A stretch of DNA of 64,000 bases from Brevipalpus yothersi (GCA_003956705.1 QZCP01000003.1:62001-126000); one strand, 5' to 3'; positions 34,575 to 48,708 are shown, numbered from the stretch's first letter. The notes: generated from the sequence alone by a model not told the origin. A program made the numbers and translations.

Positions 34575-35563
34575 TCATTTTTTCCGGCAACATTGGACAG
34601 CATCACTTGATGGTGATGAACTTTCCAACTCTTTGTTAACAAACACAGGAAGAACAAATGCTGCTCGATGAATATCGGTTGAATAATATTTCAATCCCAT
34701 TTGTGATACTTGTTCTGTGGTCAGCTTTCGAATAGGTTCATTAAATTGTATTTGCTTATCCTTACATGCCATCAGAAAGCCTATCTGACCGGAAGGATAT
34801 GTGGCAACCATGGTGGTGGCATAGGCAACGGTGGCAAAAATTTCACGAGCAATTGAGTAGAGTGATTTGATCAATGGAAGATGATACCAAATACTTTCCG
34901 CTTGACATGCGATAATACCGCCCGGTCGAAGACATTCATACAGTGATTGATAATATTCACGTTGGAACAATGATATCGCTGGACCTTTGGGATCTGATGA
35001 ATCAGTGATGATAATATCGAATGCAGATTTGTTATTACGAATGTATTCATAGCCATCTTGTATGAGAATTTTCACTTTTGGATTATCAAAATGGGCTGAC
35101 ATGAATCCCAAATATTCTCTCGATACTCGTATCACTGCCTCATCTATTTCACATAGAACAATTTCTTCCACCATCGGATGCTTGAGAACTTCTCTGATTA
35201 CTCCACCATCTCCACCACCGATAATTAACACTCTTTTTGGTTCACTGTGACTATTGAGTGGCAGAAAAGTTATCATCTCTTGATATGAGTATTCATCTTT
35301 CTCAGTTAACTGGATTGCACCATCAAGAGCTAAACAAAGTCCAAGTGATTCACTGAAAAATGGATTCAAAAATATTTAACTGCTGAATTTCATGAAAGAA
35401 ATAGTAAGAGGAATAATATTTCAACTCACTTCTTAAATACTACCACATTTTGATAGTCTGATTTTTCTTGATGAATCAATTGATGACACTTGACACTTCT
35501 CATCAAATGATCAGTATCGGTGATCTCTTCCTCGGAAAAAAATCCTTTAACAAATGTGTCCAT
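34575..35563 (-). CDS. spermidine synthase
   Basis: Two exons (35563-35430 and 35352-34575, phase 2) give 303 aa, the normal family length. Exon 1 starts MDTFVKGFFSEEE and ends in VVVFK. Exon 2 carries LDGAIQLTEKDEYSYQEMI (gatekeeping and substrate loop), the Rossmann VLIIGGGDGGVIREVLKH that binds decarboxylated S-adenosylmethionine, LCEIDEAVI, ILIQDGYEYI, and IITDSSDPKGPA with the catalytic Asp. EYYQSLYECLRPGGI and YPSGQIGFLMACK are also family features. It transfers an aminopropyl group to putrescine to make spermidine in the cytosol. All catalytic motifs are intact. It is transcribed away from Hr4 across a 17-kb gene-free region. Confidence 0.95.
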
Positions 35564-37824
35564 GATGATGATGACAATCTATTTAGAATTAATCAATCAA
35601 GTACAATCAATTAATAGATGAATAAATATCAATATCACTTTATGAAATCAAATAAAAATTGAAGACGTTCGAATGAATTTATTTGACCAACTTTCAAATA
35701 CACTTGATCACACAATTGATCATGTACCTTGTCAGTGGGAACAACTTTTTCCAACTGGTTGATGACACTGATCCTCACTTTTCCATCCACACACAAACTG
35801 ATCGATGTATGTGTGTAGTGTTGATTAATATTGATCACACATTAAGATTGTCTCTCTCTCAAAAACGAATGGACAGATCTTGGGAAAAAAAATTGCTCCA
35901 TACTTATGACATACACTTGTACAAGTGTATCAATATCTTCAATGTGTATCAAGGTTATCTTGAGTAGATGAAAGAGACAATGAACTTGATTATTTTCCAT
36001 TGACGACAAATCAGCTTGCAACTGCATACTAGTGTCAAGTATGCTTGGTCTGAGTTTGTAATCACTTCTGAATACACATCATATGATACTCACATTTTGG
36101 TAAGCTTTTAAAATTATTATCACAATAAGCACAAAGTTGCAAATATTGCAAATACAAACAAAAATAATCAAAATAATCAAAATGGACACTTGAGTATGGA
36201 CATCGATTGACCTTAGAACGCTATTGGCAAGAAGGGTTTTGTTTTTATCAATGATGAAAAGTTTCTTTTTATCTTCAATTTTATTTGTGAGAAAACGATA
36301 TCTTATCGCTTATTTTCCGTTACAAAAAATATACCAATCGAAAATGAAAAATATCATTTTCTCTATCAGAAATCATCTATGAATTCTCTCCAGAATTTTC
36401 CATCAACTCTTGTTGATATAATTATGAGAAATTTGAAGCTTCATTATCTCACAATTTGATCGTTAATAGAATGCTTGAAACAAATAAAGATGGTGGAAAA
36501 ACGCTATCTATTTATTGAAAATGCGTAATTATTCTGAAATTCTGAAATTCTTTTTCAGACTGATATCTGAAACTTCACAGCATCACAACATTCACTCATG
36601 TAATCTTCTGTCTCTATTTCAATTGAGAACAGTCGACTTACATTACATGTAGTGAGTGTAGATACATGTATGTATGGATGTATCTAAAATGAAACTTTCA
36701 GAACTTTTGCAGTCTGATATGGCATGTTTGGTTTGGATCTACAAGCTGGCAGCACCATTCCGGTAACATTTACCAAACCAAGTGAAACTATTTTATCAGA
36801 AATTCGTTGAATTCTTGAGTTTAAAATTAATCTCTCCTCCTAGAATTCAGCAAACATCGATTGAAAAAAAAATCTATTATCTAATGATTATCGTAAAGAA
36901 CATGATAGCCAGTCTTATCCTCATACCCAGTATCCACACTTTATTCAGAAAATCCTATAGATTTCACCCACGCTGCATCTGTTCGAATTCATTTTTCCCC
37001 ATGTACAGGCATATCCAGAACTCCCCACGCATGCAAGTTCGATCGATTTTTGGGCTCACTTGCCGGGAGGAAGTCTCTCAATGAACTATGAGAGGAGGGC
37101 GAGAAAGGACAAGGAACCATAAGAGAGAGAGAGAGAGAGATAGAGAGAGAAATACACCAGAATGAACCAGAATAATAATATCAACTAGAGAGAGAATATG
37201 TATGTGTGAGAAAGAGAGAGGCTGGGAGAGTAGGAAGAGGTTGCTGTTACCATCGAAAGGTCATAGCCTGAGAAACAAGCAAACTAGGCTACATCAGAGA
37301 CTGTCGCTTCGAAACCATGACCTCAGAGAGTGGGGCGGGCTTGTGTCATGAATGTGAACAAGATTCTGGAATATTTACATGATACTGGTCTCTTTCTCTC
37401 AGTTTCGATCGATCGATAGATTTATTTATCTGTACACACGATTCCTCTTCTTCTCACTCGACCTTTCGCACTTGTCTTCTTTCTCAACCATGCACTCTGA
37501 GGCTGCACATGAAATGCATCCAATGCCTATGGTATCAATGCAACGTGATCTTATTGTACAGTATTCTATCGTGCATATACACATATTCACACATCTTTCT
37601 CTCTCCACACTGCCAAATGTACATACAAAATGAATACGTAAGAATCTGGACATGCATTTCAATCGATGACTGATGTTGCAGACTGTTCAGATTAAGGTTC
37701 CACGATTAAAATTTGAGAGGTACCCTGTCGATTCTACCTCACTCTCACTTTTCATTGTTCAATTAAATATAAATTAAGAAATGCATGTACTTTCCACTCT
37801 CGATGGCTCCATCAAGTTTGATGA

Positions 37825-37852
<28 letters not shown>
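37825..37852. repeat. (GA)n microsatellite
   Basis: About 14 uninterrupted GA units. Confidence 0.95.
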
Positions 37853-37857
<5 letters not shown>

Positions 37858-38117
37858 AAATTTTGCCAGATCCTATTTTAATCAGACGAACCAAGGAGGA
37901 CCATCAGGAGGAGGAGAAAAAGAAGAAGAAGGCAAAATGATCATCATGATCGCAAAACCGATTGTATGAGTTGAAGCTCATTGCGCTCGAATATATATAT
38001 ATTCAGAAAGCTCGACTCGTCAGCCGGCATCACGCTTGAACTTAGAACTTTTAAGAACCTTAAACCCGCTCGGCAGCTTCTTTAAGTAACTGTAAATTCG
38101 CTTTCGCTCTCGACTTG

Positions 38118-38121
<4 letters not shown>

Positions 38122-38178
<57 letters not shown>
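38122..38178. repeat. (CT)n microsatellite
   Basis: About 28 uninterrupted CT units, directly upstream of the EcRE-like or splice-like site at 38211-38229. Confidence 0.95.
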
Positions 38179-38181
<3 letters not shown>

Positions 38182-38216
38182 GTTAGTTGGTTCGTTCATT
38201 TCTCTTTCTCTCTTAC

Positions 38217-38229
38217 AGGTCAGTGACAC
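38217..38229. promoter_or_regulatory. ecdysone-response-element-like palindrome 1
   Basis: AGGTCAGTGACAC matches the insect EcRE consensus RGKTCANTGAMCY at 12 of 13 positions. It is 14 kb upstream of the Hr4 start. The same bases could instead be read as a splice acceptor/donor. The match is by eye and could be chance. Confidence 0.3.
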
Positions 38230-39725
38230 CAATCGAATCGACCATCTCGTCACTTTGACAAGTAAGCAAGCATATTTGAGTGAAGCAAGTGATTTCAAGT
38301 GTTTACAAACACTGACAGATACACAAACTGTTGTTCACTTGACTACTTTACACGCTGTAGGATGGAAAAATGTGTCTCTTTTCTCTATGGTCATTGATTA
38401 CTAGTCCTATGTGTGTGTGTATGATGCCTAGCATATGGTAGCAATTGATTTGCCAGTATCGTCTGTATCAGGCATTGCTACTCGTGAGGCCAAGTTCAGG
38501 CCACTTCCTATCTTGAGGTAGGAAGCACGATTCGACGCTTCATGCTACTTGAACGTTACGTTGTGCACTTCGTTAGAACGTTGACGCTTGCAGGTTCGTT
38601 AATGTGTGTGTGTGTGTGTGTTTGTGTATGAAAGAGAAAGGTGAATGACCGAAGCAAAATCGAGATATTCGTTCCTGTTGATATTGTGTTTGACAGTAAA
38701 GAAAAAGGTTTCCAGAAGCACACATACACACATACACATACACACACATTCACTCATACATACAAGAATAATTCGAATAATATTGGCTGATAAATATGAG
38801 AGTCTAAATTGAAGAGTTACACAAACAATTGATCACTGGAATATGATGATGAGAAATCAATTTATGCAATCAACCATGGTATATACTTAGATAATTGATG
38901 AATATTATAATTAGAATAACTTGAAAGCCATAATTTAGTCATTTAGTAGCAAAACCTCTTATATTCATTTTGAAAATCTGAATATTTAGAAAATAATATC
39001 CGCTTTTCGATGATCTTGATCATCAAAGACGGTATTTGGATGTACATATACAGTAAAGCACCACAATATTTGATTATCATAAGACTAACTAGAGATGCTT
39101 AAGTGGCCCATCTTATGCAGTATTCTATCTAATTTTTATTTATCTGATTTTCGCCGGAAATTCGTACACATAAATTGTGATTTAATTAATTAAGAGAGGT
39201 ATCAACCTCCAGCGAAACTACTTATGATCAAAATTGATGGGTATAATTGGATAAAAATATTATGATTTTCAGTGGTCAGTTGAGGTCAGCCAAAAGTGAG
39301 CCATGAAGTTTGTGGTTGTGTATACATGAAATGTGATCGTCTCAAGTCATTCATTACGAATGTCTGTCTGACTTGAAACTTGTCATTCACTATTTTGGAT
39401 TCTTATTTTGTCTTGTATCTTTCACTCATCCCATCCAGCCGCCTCCTCCTCCCACCAGGCATCAATAACGGCAATAGTTAAGCCAACTTGAAGAAGAAGA
39501 AGAAGAGGAGAGAAGAAAAAAGAATGAAAAGGGAAAAAGATTATAGCTCTCTTCCGTGTTGCTTTTTTTTATCCATCATCTTCTCTTTCCCTTTCTATCA
39601 ACAATCTCTGTTTCAAGAATAAATGAGGTCATTGATGAGAAAGTCTCTCTCTCTCTCTCTTTTAACTTTCCCTGCTCAATCATCCTTTCTCAAGCCTTTA
39701 TCTTCATCATTTGATTTTCTTCTTC

Positions 39726-39762
<37 letters not shown>

Positions 39763-40921
39763 TCGACCAGATTAGCAGTTCTAATCTTGATCCATGCATG
39801 GGACCGCCAAAAATCGTCAGCTTTTTATATCTTTCTACCTCTATCTTTCGTAAAAATGTTGAAATCAAACGGAAAAATAAATAGTATGCATATAATGGTG
39901 AAAGAGTTTTAGAGAGCGAAAGTGGGGATCGAAAGAGAGAGAGAGAGAGAGAAGAAGATATAAATCGATCTCGTAAGTAGGAAGTGATTCGAAACACACA
40001 TTTCGCTACATGATTTCAGGCTATACAGAGTTCAATGTCTTCCTTCAATGGTCACACACACACCACATTCGATTCGAATCGGAACAACATGAAAAAAGTA
40101 TGATGGAATGGATTTTGAGAGCGAAAGTGACTGGCCAAACTGTGCAAGCTGTGCATGGAAAGAGGGGAATATTTATATATATAAATATATATTCGAGTCC
40201 GAGAAAAGAATCGACTATAAAAAAAGAGTTCCACTCACACTGGAGCCGAAATTTTAATGTTATTGAGAGAGAGGAAGAAAGAAAGAGAGAGAGAGAACAT
40301 TAAGCAATTGGCATACAATAATGGGTGTATTTTGGGCTTCTCAAATGACCCCTACTTACAGACACAATCACAATCGATCGGCACGAAAAAAACACATACA
40401 CTTTCGCTCTCTCTCTCTCTCTCTCTCTCTTTCGCTCTTTCAATCCATTATCATGCTCATTCACACTCTGTCACAGTGTGTGTGTATGGACTCGCAACGA
40501 CTTGACGACGACGTGCTACTGTACTCTTCCTGTTCATTGATCGTCGTCACATCCAGACAAACGTTTTGAGCGAAAATTTGACTTTCAGAACCGAGACCTG
40601 TACGTTCGAGTGTGTCGACTTTTCATGGATATATATATACACACACACACACTCATTTACTTATATTCGACATTCTGATTATAGAATATAGAATTTACTT
40701 ACTTACACTTCCTGAGGATTGGCTGAATAGAGGCCGATAACCCGTTCGACTGTCTCACTTAAAGTTTCAACAATCTCTTGACACAATCTTGGGCCCTTCC
40801 GATGAGCCTCATCAACACACTAGCTAGTATTAGTAGTAGTAGTTGTGCATGCCAACTTTTGACGATTCCGAGTCAATATTCATACTTAATACTCTACTCT
40901 TCATGTCATATTTTCTTTCTT

Positions 40922-40925
<4 letters not shown>

Positions 40926-40961
<36 letters not shown>
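40926..40961. repeat. (CT)n microsatellite
   Basis: About 18 CT units followed by impure pyrimidine sequence. Confidence 0.95.
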
Positions 40962-40965
<4 letters not shown>

Positions 40966-41436
40966 CCTCTTTCTTCACACATCATTTCCCAAAACACTTT
41001 CTCTCTCTCACTTTTCTTTTTTTGGCAATCATTTCATTTCTGATTATCACTTTTTTCATCGTTTCCAGCTTCCATCACTACTGTAGGTCCAAATTTTGTG
41101 GATCATCAGTAGTAGTAGTTGATAAGTGATAGAAGTAAGAAGAAAAAAATTTTATTCAAGTCAGTATTGGAGTGACAAGGATAAGAGTAACTCCTTTTTT
41201 TCCAGATTATTAGCCTTCGATTAATGAATCATTTTAATCAGATGAAAATAATCTCTTTCTATTGTCTCTATTTTGAGTAATCTAGTCTATTTATTGAGTG
41301 AGAGAGAGAAAAGTGTACCATTGAACTATCAATGTCAATCAAATGAATACACTGAATTGTTACTGTAGATGGAGAGAGATGATGACCCCAATGAGACACA
41401 TTTTTATTATCGGTCATAATTATCGGAAGATGAATA

Positions 41437-41440
<4 letters not shown>

Positions 41441-41474
<34 letters not shown>
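41441..41474. repeat. (CT)n microsatellite, left arm of an inverted pair
   Basis: 17 CT units. The complementary (GA)n tract at 41680-41750 lies about 205 bp away. Confidence 0.95.
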
Positions 41475-41477
<3 letters not shown>

Positions 41478-41676
41478 TTCCAATCCATTGGAACAATAGT
41501 AACGGTACATGAATAGAGAGAGGATCAATATTGTATACACAGAAATGCCGATGACCGATAAACAGCTCGTGGCAATGGCCTTGTGGAAGTTACACGATTG
41601 GCTTGACCTCGGGCTTGCATCACTTGTGTTTGTGTTTAAGCTCAAAGTTCCACATGCTTGAGTGGATACATAAGCG

Positions 41677-41679
<3 letters not shown>

Positions 41680-41750
<71 letters not shown>
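41680..41750. repeat. (GA)n microsatellite, longest in the window
   Basis: About 35 uninterrupted GA units, the longest unbroken dinucleotide tract in the window outside the gap-truncated one. Confidence 0.95.
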
Positions 41751-41751
<1 letters not shown>

Positions 41752-44534
41752 AGGCCAGTCTTCTTTTCCGCTCTCGAGGTTCATTGGTCATCAATTATTT
41801 CCTAGAAGTGTTTTCCGGTCCCAAATGATGACATGGGATGTCCATCGGCTGGTTGAAGTGTTCAAGACTGGCCACATAGATGGTTCCTTTTTTTTCTCTC
41901 AAACCAACAGAGGCCCTTCCGTTGAAGTAGTTTATCTCATAATCACTCAACAGTGACCCAACAACATTGAGTGAAACATTTTTTTTCACTACTGCTTTTC
42001 ACTAGAATTTCGCCACATCTCTCTCTTCCCTACTGTACCAGCATACGTACCTCTTTGCGGCCTGAACACATACGGACACACACACACACAGACAATTCTC
42101 TACCAGTGCAAAGGGCCTTCTTTTCTCTGCCTAACCCTTGTTGACCTCAGGTCGCTCCTTGTTGCTAGGGTAAATTTTTAGGGTGAAACTGCAGCTTCCT
42201 CCTGTGGTCCACTCCTTTGCGGCCGACTTATGGGTATAGAATCATCATTTGTATATTTCTTCCACCATACAAGTCCATCCTGATGGTTTGCGTATGAAAA
42301 AGAGAGAAGCTTGAAAATTTTTATTGTATAATTTTCTCTCTCTCTCTCTCTCTCTTTCTCTTTCTCTCTCTCAGCACGATGGCCATCGACTGGGTCCGGT
42401 CAAATGGGCGGAAAAGGATTTTTGAGGCATGGGGAACGTGTGTGTTATGGTGCAATTGAATAGGGTCCGAGGAAGAGAGGGGCATTCTGGGTCTATGTAT
42501 TCGGGCTAATCGGGTGAAAAGAGTGAAGTGATTTTTGTTGAGAAAACGTGCCTAAAAATCATGTTACCCAAGCCAATCCTGGGTGAGAGAGTGAGAGAGA
42601 GAGAGAGAGAGAAAGAGATGAAAAAAATTGTGCCTCTTGGAAGGCTCTTTTTTTCACTTCATTCTTTCGATTATATTATATATCCAGCCAATCGGATTCG
42701 GTTCACGACGTCAATAGGCCTTCTCTTCCAGTGTACAGAATTCAAGTTAGCTCGAGTTTCATCTGAACAAGATTACGTATTGCATTCAAATATACACACG
42801 CACACACATACTGGGTAGACACACGATCATACAAACACATGGAGCTCATAATTCACTTATTCACTCCTTCGGCCTGATTTTTTAGCCCTTGACGTGCTGT
42901 TTCTCTCTCTCTCTTTCCTAGGATCAATGTGATCGGCTAGTGTGTCATGATCGACAGAGGCCAATTTTGGGCCTTTCGGTTCCTATATTGGGCAAAAAGG
43001 CTCGTAAAGAGAGAGAGAGAGAAAAGAAGAGAAAACGGGTCAATGTTTTGGGAAAGGAAGTGGAAGATTTTGGAATACTCTGAGCAGTTTTTTTCCCTAC
43101 TAGCATGTGTTTTTTTGGATGAAAAGCTTGAGACTATTATTTTGGTGGGAACTCGGAAGAGGAACCGGGAGAGAGAGAGAGAGAAAGAGAAGTGTCTTCA
43201 ATTTTTAGGTACCAAGTCATCATCAGCTTTTTTTGGGAGAAAAGAAAGAGTGTTTTCAAGCACAATTGTCAAGCTGTCTATTTATTTGTCAAATATATTG
43301 GATCTTTAATGCAATACAGAGAGGAAAAAAGAGAGAAGTAGAAAAGATGGAAAGGTGTGACCTGGATTTTTACAATCACAGGTTCTGTAATGAAATCAAT
43401 AGCCACTGAAATCTGGTGATATATGCAACTGGTATGTATATATACGAGGAGAGAAAAGTTTAGCCATGAATTTTATGTGTGTAAAAGTCAATGGCCTATG
43501 GGCTATCATCCATATCGAAGGTTGAGAGGTGTCCAGTTGGTGGTGGAAGAAGAACGAAGGGAATAAGAATCATGAATAAAGAGTAAACAAAAGCGATAGT
43601 TTACAGAGTCAAGGTTTTTCGCGCCTTCAAGTCGTTTGGCGATTCGTTTTGGATGCTCGTAAATTTAGCCAAATTTCAATTCACTCGCCATGGGTCACTT
43701 GTGTTTTCAGGTACATAATATGAACGAATAGCTCCTCATGAGAATACTGTATTCTGAGTTGTTCACAGAAGATGTGCAAAAGAACCCATAGACAGAGAAA
43801 GAGAGAGAGAGAAAGAGAAAACTTTCACATGGATGAATCTTATCCTTTTTCAAATGAATACACAGAATACAAAATGCCTCTGTTGACTTCAATAGGCTGG
43901 TGTATATTTCGCATTTTATGTACTCAATCATAACTTTGGCTTAAAGAGAGAGAGAAATTCTTTGTAATTTTTCAGACAGACAACAGACTGTGAGTGCTCA
44001 TTGATATTGGCACACAATTGCATAGTCTTTAACTGTATCTGAGTACGTTGAACTAGATTTTCTATATACAATAGGTAAGTAAAATTGTCAACACAAAAAT
44101 TTTCAGATAGATCTAGATTGCCGATTCACATCTGTGATAAATTTAGATATATAAGACTTATGGAACAAAAAACAACGTCTCACAGAGGGTTTCTTACCTG
44201 GTGGAATCATGAAGCGATAAATAAGTGGTCTGAGGTAGAGAAAATTGAAAAATTTTCTCTCTCTCTCTCTCGCCAAACTTCCTGTTGACTTTCAGAAAAA
44301 TAGTAAACTTTTTCGTCCGAATAACGGTCTCTGATATTTCTCAGGAAGATAAGCAAAACAGTGGACTCATGTGCATGTGAGCATGGAGAGATGTGCAGCC
44401 TGTTCGCTTATCGATAAGTACATATAAACATGAGGTGTCGATGGAACACTTCCACGCCTATGAGCCTGATGGCTGGCACGCTCAGACATGCTAATAGGTC
44501 AAGAAAATGAAGTAAATCCAAAAAATGACGAAAT

Positions 44535-44538
<4 letters not shown>

Positions 44539-44576
<38 letters not shown>

Positions 44577-44577
44577 T
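44539..44577. repeat. (CT)n microsatellite, left arm of an inverted pair
   Basis: About 19 units, facing (GA)n at 44704-44730 across about 126 bp. Confidence 0.95.
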
Positions 44578-44698
44578 TCTCAAAGTGCGAGACAAAATTC
44601 ATCGATCCGTGAACATGCAAGATGAGAGCGAAAGCAATTATAGATTGAATATTTCCGCTCAAAATTGTTCTTGTTCAAGATGAATTTACGGTTCTATT

Positions 44699-44703
<5 letters not shown>

Positions 44704-44730
<27 letters not shown>
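44704..44730. repeat. (GA)n microsatellite
   Basis: About 13 units, in inverted arrangement with 44539-44577. Confidence 0.95.
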
Positions 44731-46158
44731 CAAGCTAGTAGTTGTAGAATAACGGTAGGTTAGTGTGTATTTCTTTTTTCAGGCCACTTTTACCGACAGC
44801 TTACATTTTGTATCTCTCTCTCCCACCTCTCCCACCTCTCCCACTCTCTCGAATCTATCTTGGATTCCACCAGATTCTTTCTCTCTCTTTCTCTCTCTCT
44901 TTTGGCTTCTTATCGCTCCATTGAGAACGATGCAAGAATGGCCTGGAGCAGTTTTTCCGGTTTCAAGAGTTGTCGCCCTCGACCTTCATACTGTAAATAC
45001 ACACATTGAGTGAGAGAGAGAGAAAAAAAGAGACTGAATAATAGTGAATGAAAGAGGGTGGCTTTTGCTGGCTACCGGTTCCTGGCCGTACATACATAGT
45101 GGCCTGATGCAACTCACTCATAGAAAGAGAAAGAAAGAAAGAAAGAGAGAGAGAGACTGGCATGCCACTTGCTGACACCGTTAACCCACAGACCCATTGG
45201 AGGAGCGGGCCAATATAGTGACCTAGAATCGAAGCATATTCGCGCGCTCGTTTTCGTCTCTCTCTCTCTCTCTCGCTTTTCTTGCCCAGAGAACGTGTGT
45301 CGAGAGCACAAGACAAATAGTATGTGTAAGATGTGGACAGAGGAGAAGTGAGATGTTCCAATGTGTTATGAGTATCTAGGTCGCACATTTTGCCCTCTCC
45401 CTCTCTCTTTTTCTCTATGTTACGACAATCGGTCGCTCGACAATTCGGGATAAAAAGGCGAGAATACATGACTGATTACGTGATTCACTCCGTCCAGGCC
45501 ACATATTCTTTCCTCTTTTTTTTGGTGGGACATCTCAAAGGAAAGGAGACCCTAGGACCAGCGGCTGCCACTTCCATAACTCGGTCATCGGGCGGGCAGA
45601 TTTTTTCGGCCCAAAAAGTGATGAAGGTAGAAAGAAGAAGTGTGTTACATACTGCCAATTGGAATCGGATCAGTGGACGGAGAGAGAGAGAGAGAGAGAG
45701 AGAGGAAAAGACCGGTGGTCCCATGAGTGGAAAATAAAATATATATATGTGTGTGTATATATGTGACTCATGGAAGTGAGAGAAATGAATAATAAGAAGA
45801 AGAAGTAGGCAAAAGAGTAAAAGAATGAGTTGAATAATTCAAAGTACAATATTTTCCAGTAAGTTTCCAACACCTTTTTTGACTGGGCCTCTTGGAGAGC
45901 CACACTCGTATGCATACATACACACAGGAACAGGCCAAGTGTGTTGTGGCCTGTTGTCTATGGAGCTCTGTGGGTTTTCGAATGGGCCATCAATAGTAAA
46001 AAAAGGTCACTCCACTCCTAGACCTAGTAACCGGTGGGCCATTTACTCGAATGCCTGTGTTTGTATGTATATTTTCGGAAAGTCCAAAAGTAGGCCACAT
46101 CGTCATCATACCATCATCATCCATCGTACTTGAATGAGCATTCTTAACACACACAGCA

Positions 46159-46161
<3 letters not shown>

Positions 46162-46198
<37 letters not shown>
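46162..46198. repeat. (CT)n microsatellite, left arm of an inverted pair
   Basis: About 18 units, facing (GA)n at 46355-46376 across about 156 bp. Confidence 0.95.
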
Positions 46199-46203
<5 letters not shown>

Positions 46204-46794
46204 GTGAGTTTGTGGCTTTTCATCTTGCTTTTTCTTTTGGTGTGGCTTCATGGGCCAAAAATTTAGCTATTGGATACTTCATCAATAACTGAGGAATAGG
46301 TTGGCCTACATGATTTGGTTTTGTAACTGTAATTTAGTAGAACTCAACTCTGGCGAGAGAGAGAGAGAGAGAGAGATGAAGAAAAGTTTGCAAGCATTTG
46401 AAAATGATGGAGAGAATAATTGAGTGAGAGAAGGATGAAGGAGAAAGTGGCTCACTTGGAATGGAAAATGATAATATTATTATTTCTCTATCTATTTCAC
46501 ACAATGATAACTTCCACTCATCATTTTGGGTTAATATTGACGCTCATACTGATATGAAGAAGAAGGTGATGAAGATGAAAGCGAGTGAGATGATCTGCAT
46601 CTATCTCTATCTTTATTTCTTCCCATCTAACATTGAGATGTACCTATCATGATTATTCTTTTGACCAATTGTTGATCCATTCTCACGGTTGAATAGCTTG
46701 GTAAGACTAAAAATGAAAAATTCTATTCAAAATGCTGACCGATGCTCAATTGTCGTTTCAAATGACTTTGACCTGGTATTGTACCTGAACGCAA

Positions 46795-46799
<5 letters not shown>

Positions 46800-46850
<51 letters not shown>
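46800..46850. repeat. (CT)n microsatellite
   Basis: About 25 uninterrupted CT units. Confidence 0.95.
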
Positions 46851-46852
<2 letters not shown>

Positions 46853-47055
46853 TTTCGCTTCATCTCACACCCGTTCTTCATGTGATGTTGAAAAAAGAAT
46901 CTCGTTATTATTATATTTTGTTCCATCCAATCATGAGTGATGCGGATGGAGAGAGAGAGAGAGATACATGCCGAATAATGGTGAGTATATGATCTCGGTC
47001 ATCCTTGTCAGGTGAAAGCGGTCATCTCATCCATGTCCACCACCCACTTTCATCG

Positions 47056-47087
<32 letters not shown>

Positions 47088-48652
47088 TTCATTCATGCTC
47101 TTCATCATTCAACATTGATGATGATGACGATGATGATGAAGAGCATCAGTCAGATTCAGTTTCAACGTTATTTTTCGAGCATTCAGGCGGTTGACCTCCA
47201 ATATAACTATATCGGCTCTCTCCTACCAGAACGAGATATGTAATAAGGAGAAAAAGCGCTGGTAAACAATCGAAATATGCTTCAAAGTGAAATTATTCTC
47301 ATTCATCGGTATTTGTACAGCTTCCAAGTATAGTATAGTATATTAGTATATTTTTCAAGTGTTATGAGGGACCCATAATGGTCATCATTATCATCCGATT
47401 TTTCAAGTGATGACCAAACACGAATTGGGTCCAAAAATAGTGAACCATCCAGATAATCATGATCGTGCTCAGCATGTGAACCGTGCCAACGTTGGGCGAA
47501 GAATGATTTTGCACTTCATTTTTATATATATATGTGTGTATATATTTAAACATGTATATCTCGCAAGTAAAATGAGAGCCAATAAGTATGCATACATATC
47601 TACTCAACATGATTGTCAGGGCCACTAGTTTGATTGACATTGTGTAACACTTGATTTTGATCACTCATCTTATTCTCTTTGTTCATATTGTCCATTCTCA
47701 CTAATCACATTTTCAACCAATAATATTGACCAATATTATTAATGCATACATATATATATCGTTCTGATTCAAGGATTGATCATGCAAATCATAATCATAA
47801 TCTGAAACTAGCCCAAAAATAGCCACATGATTAGTAAAATAAGGGGTCGTATGACATCATCGTTATTATATAGATAAATGATTGCCTCTTACTAGGATGA
47901 TTCTCATGAAAGGATAGAGGAAGAGGATCAAAAAGATGATCGAATTTGGGTGAAAAGATGCAAAATTTAACATGATCACTGATCGATTGTCAATAGGAAT
48001 GGCCGAATCAATCAGGTGATTGATGGAGATCAGTTTATTAACCTACTCAACCCATTCAGTGAAAGAGAGAGAGAGAGAGAGAGAGAGAGTTGAAGTGTCA
48101 AATCATCTGCATCAATAATTTGAGAGAGAGAGAGGTAAGATTCTCTCTCTCTCATTTGGAATTTTTGTTGATCAATCCTACACAAACGTTACACACAGAA
48201 TCGTGGGCACAAAGAGGAAAGAATGGAAGATGTTACCTTTGAGAAAGAGTATCTCTCTTTCGTTCGAACGATATTTGGCCCACTTGAAACGATAGAGCCT
48301 TCTTAGAACGAATTTTTGGCCACATCTTGAAAGAAGATAGGATGAAAAAATACGCATTCGATGCTCTCAGATACACACAAATTTTGCCGCCCATTACGAA
48401 GTGGATGTGTTTAAGCAAAAAGCTCATCTCTCTCTCTCTCTCTTACTATTGGACCAGCCCGATTTGAATCGTGTTGTGTGTGGTTACTCGAAATAGATTG
48501 ATATTAGAGAAAGAAAAGTTTTGGATGAGAGTAAGAAAAGAGCTACATCTTCTTCATCCAATATAATACGAATACGTACTGAACTGTATGGGTAACACAC
48601 ACACAATGGATCACGAAGCAACATTTTTTGGACCTGCCAAGCGGTGTATGTG

Positions 48653-48655
<3 letters not shown>

Positions 48656-48708
<53 letters not shown>
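48656..48708. repeat. (GA)n microsatellite, left arm of an inverted pair
   Basis: About 26 GA units, facing (CT)25 at 48833-48882 across about 124 bp. Confidence 0.95.

Noticed and set aside
38540..38600. Possible tRNA-like or structured RNA with several AACGTT words
   Set aside because: No cloverleaf with A- and B-box spacing could be drawn, and the repeats are short.
39615..39631. Further EcRE-like site AGGTCATTGATGA
   Set aside because: Only the first half-site fits. Three mismatches in the second half make it unremarkable.
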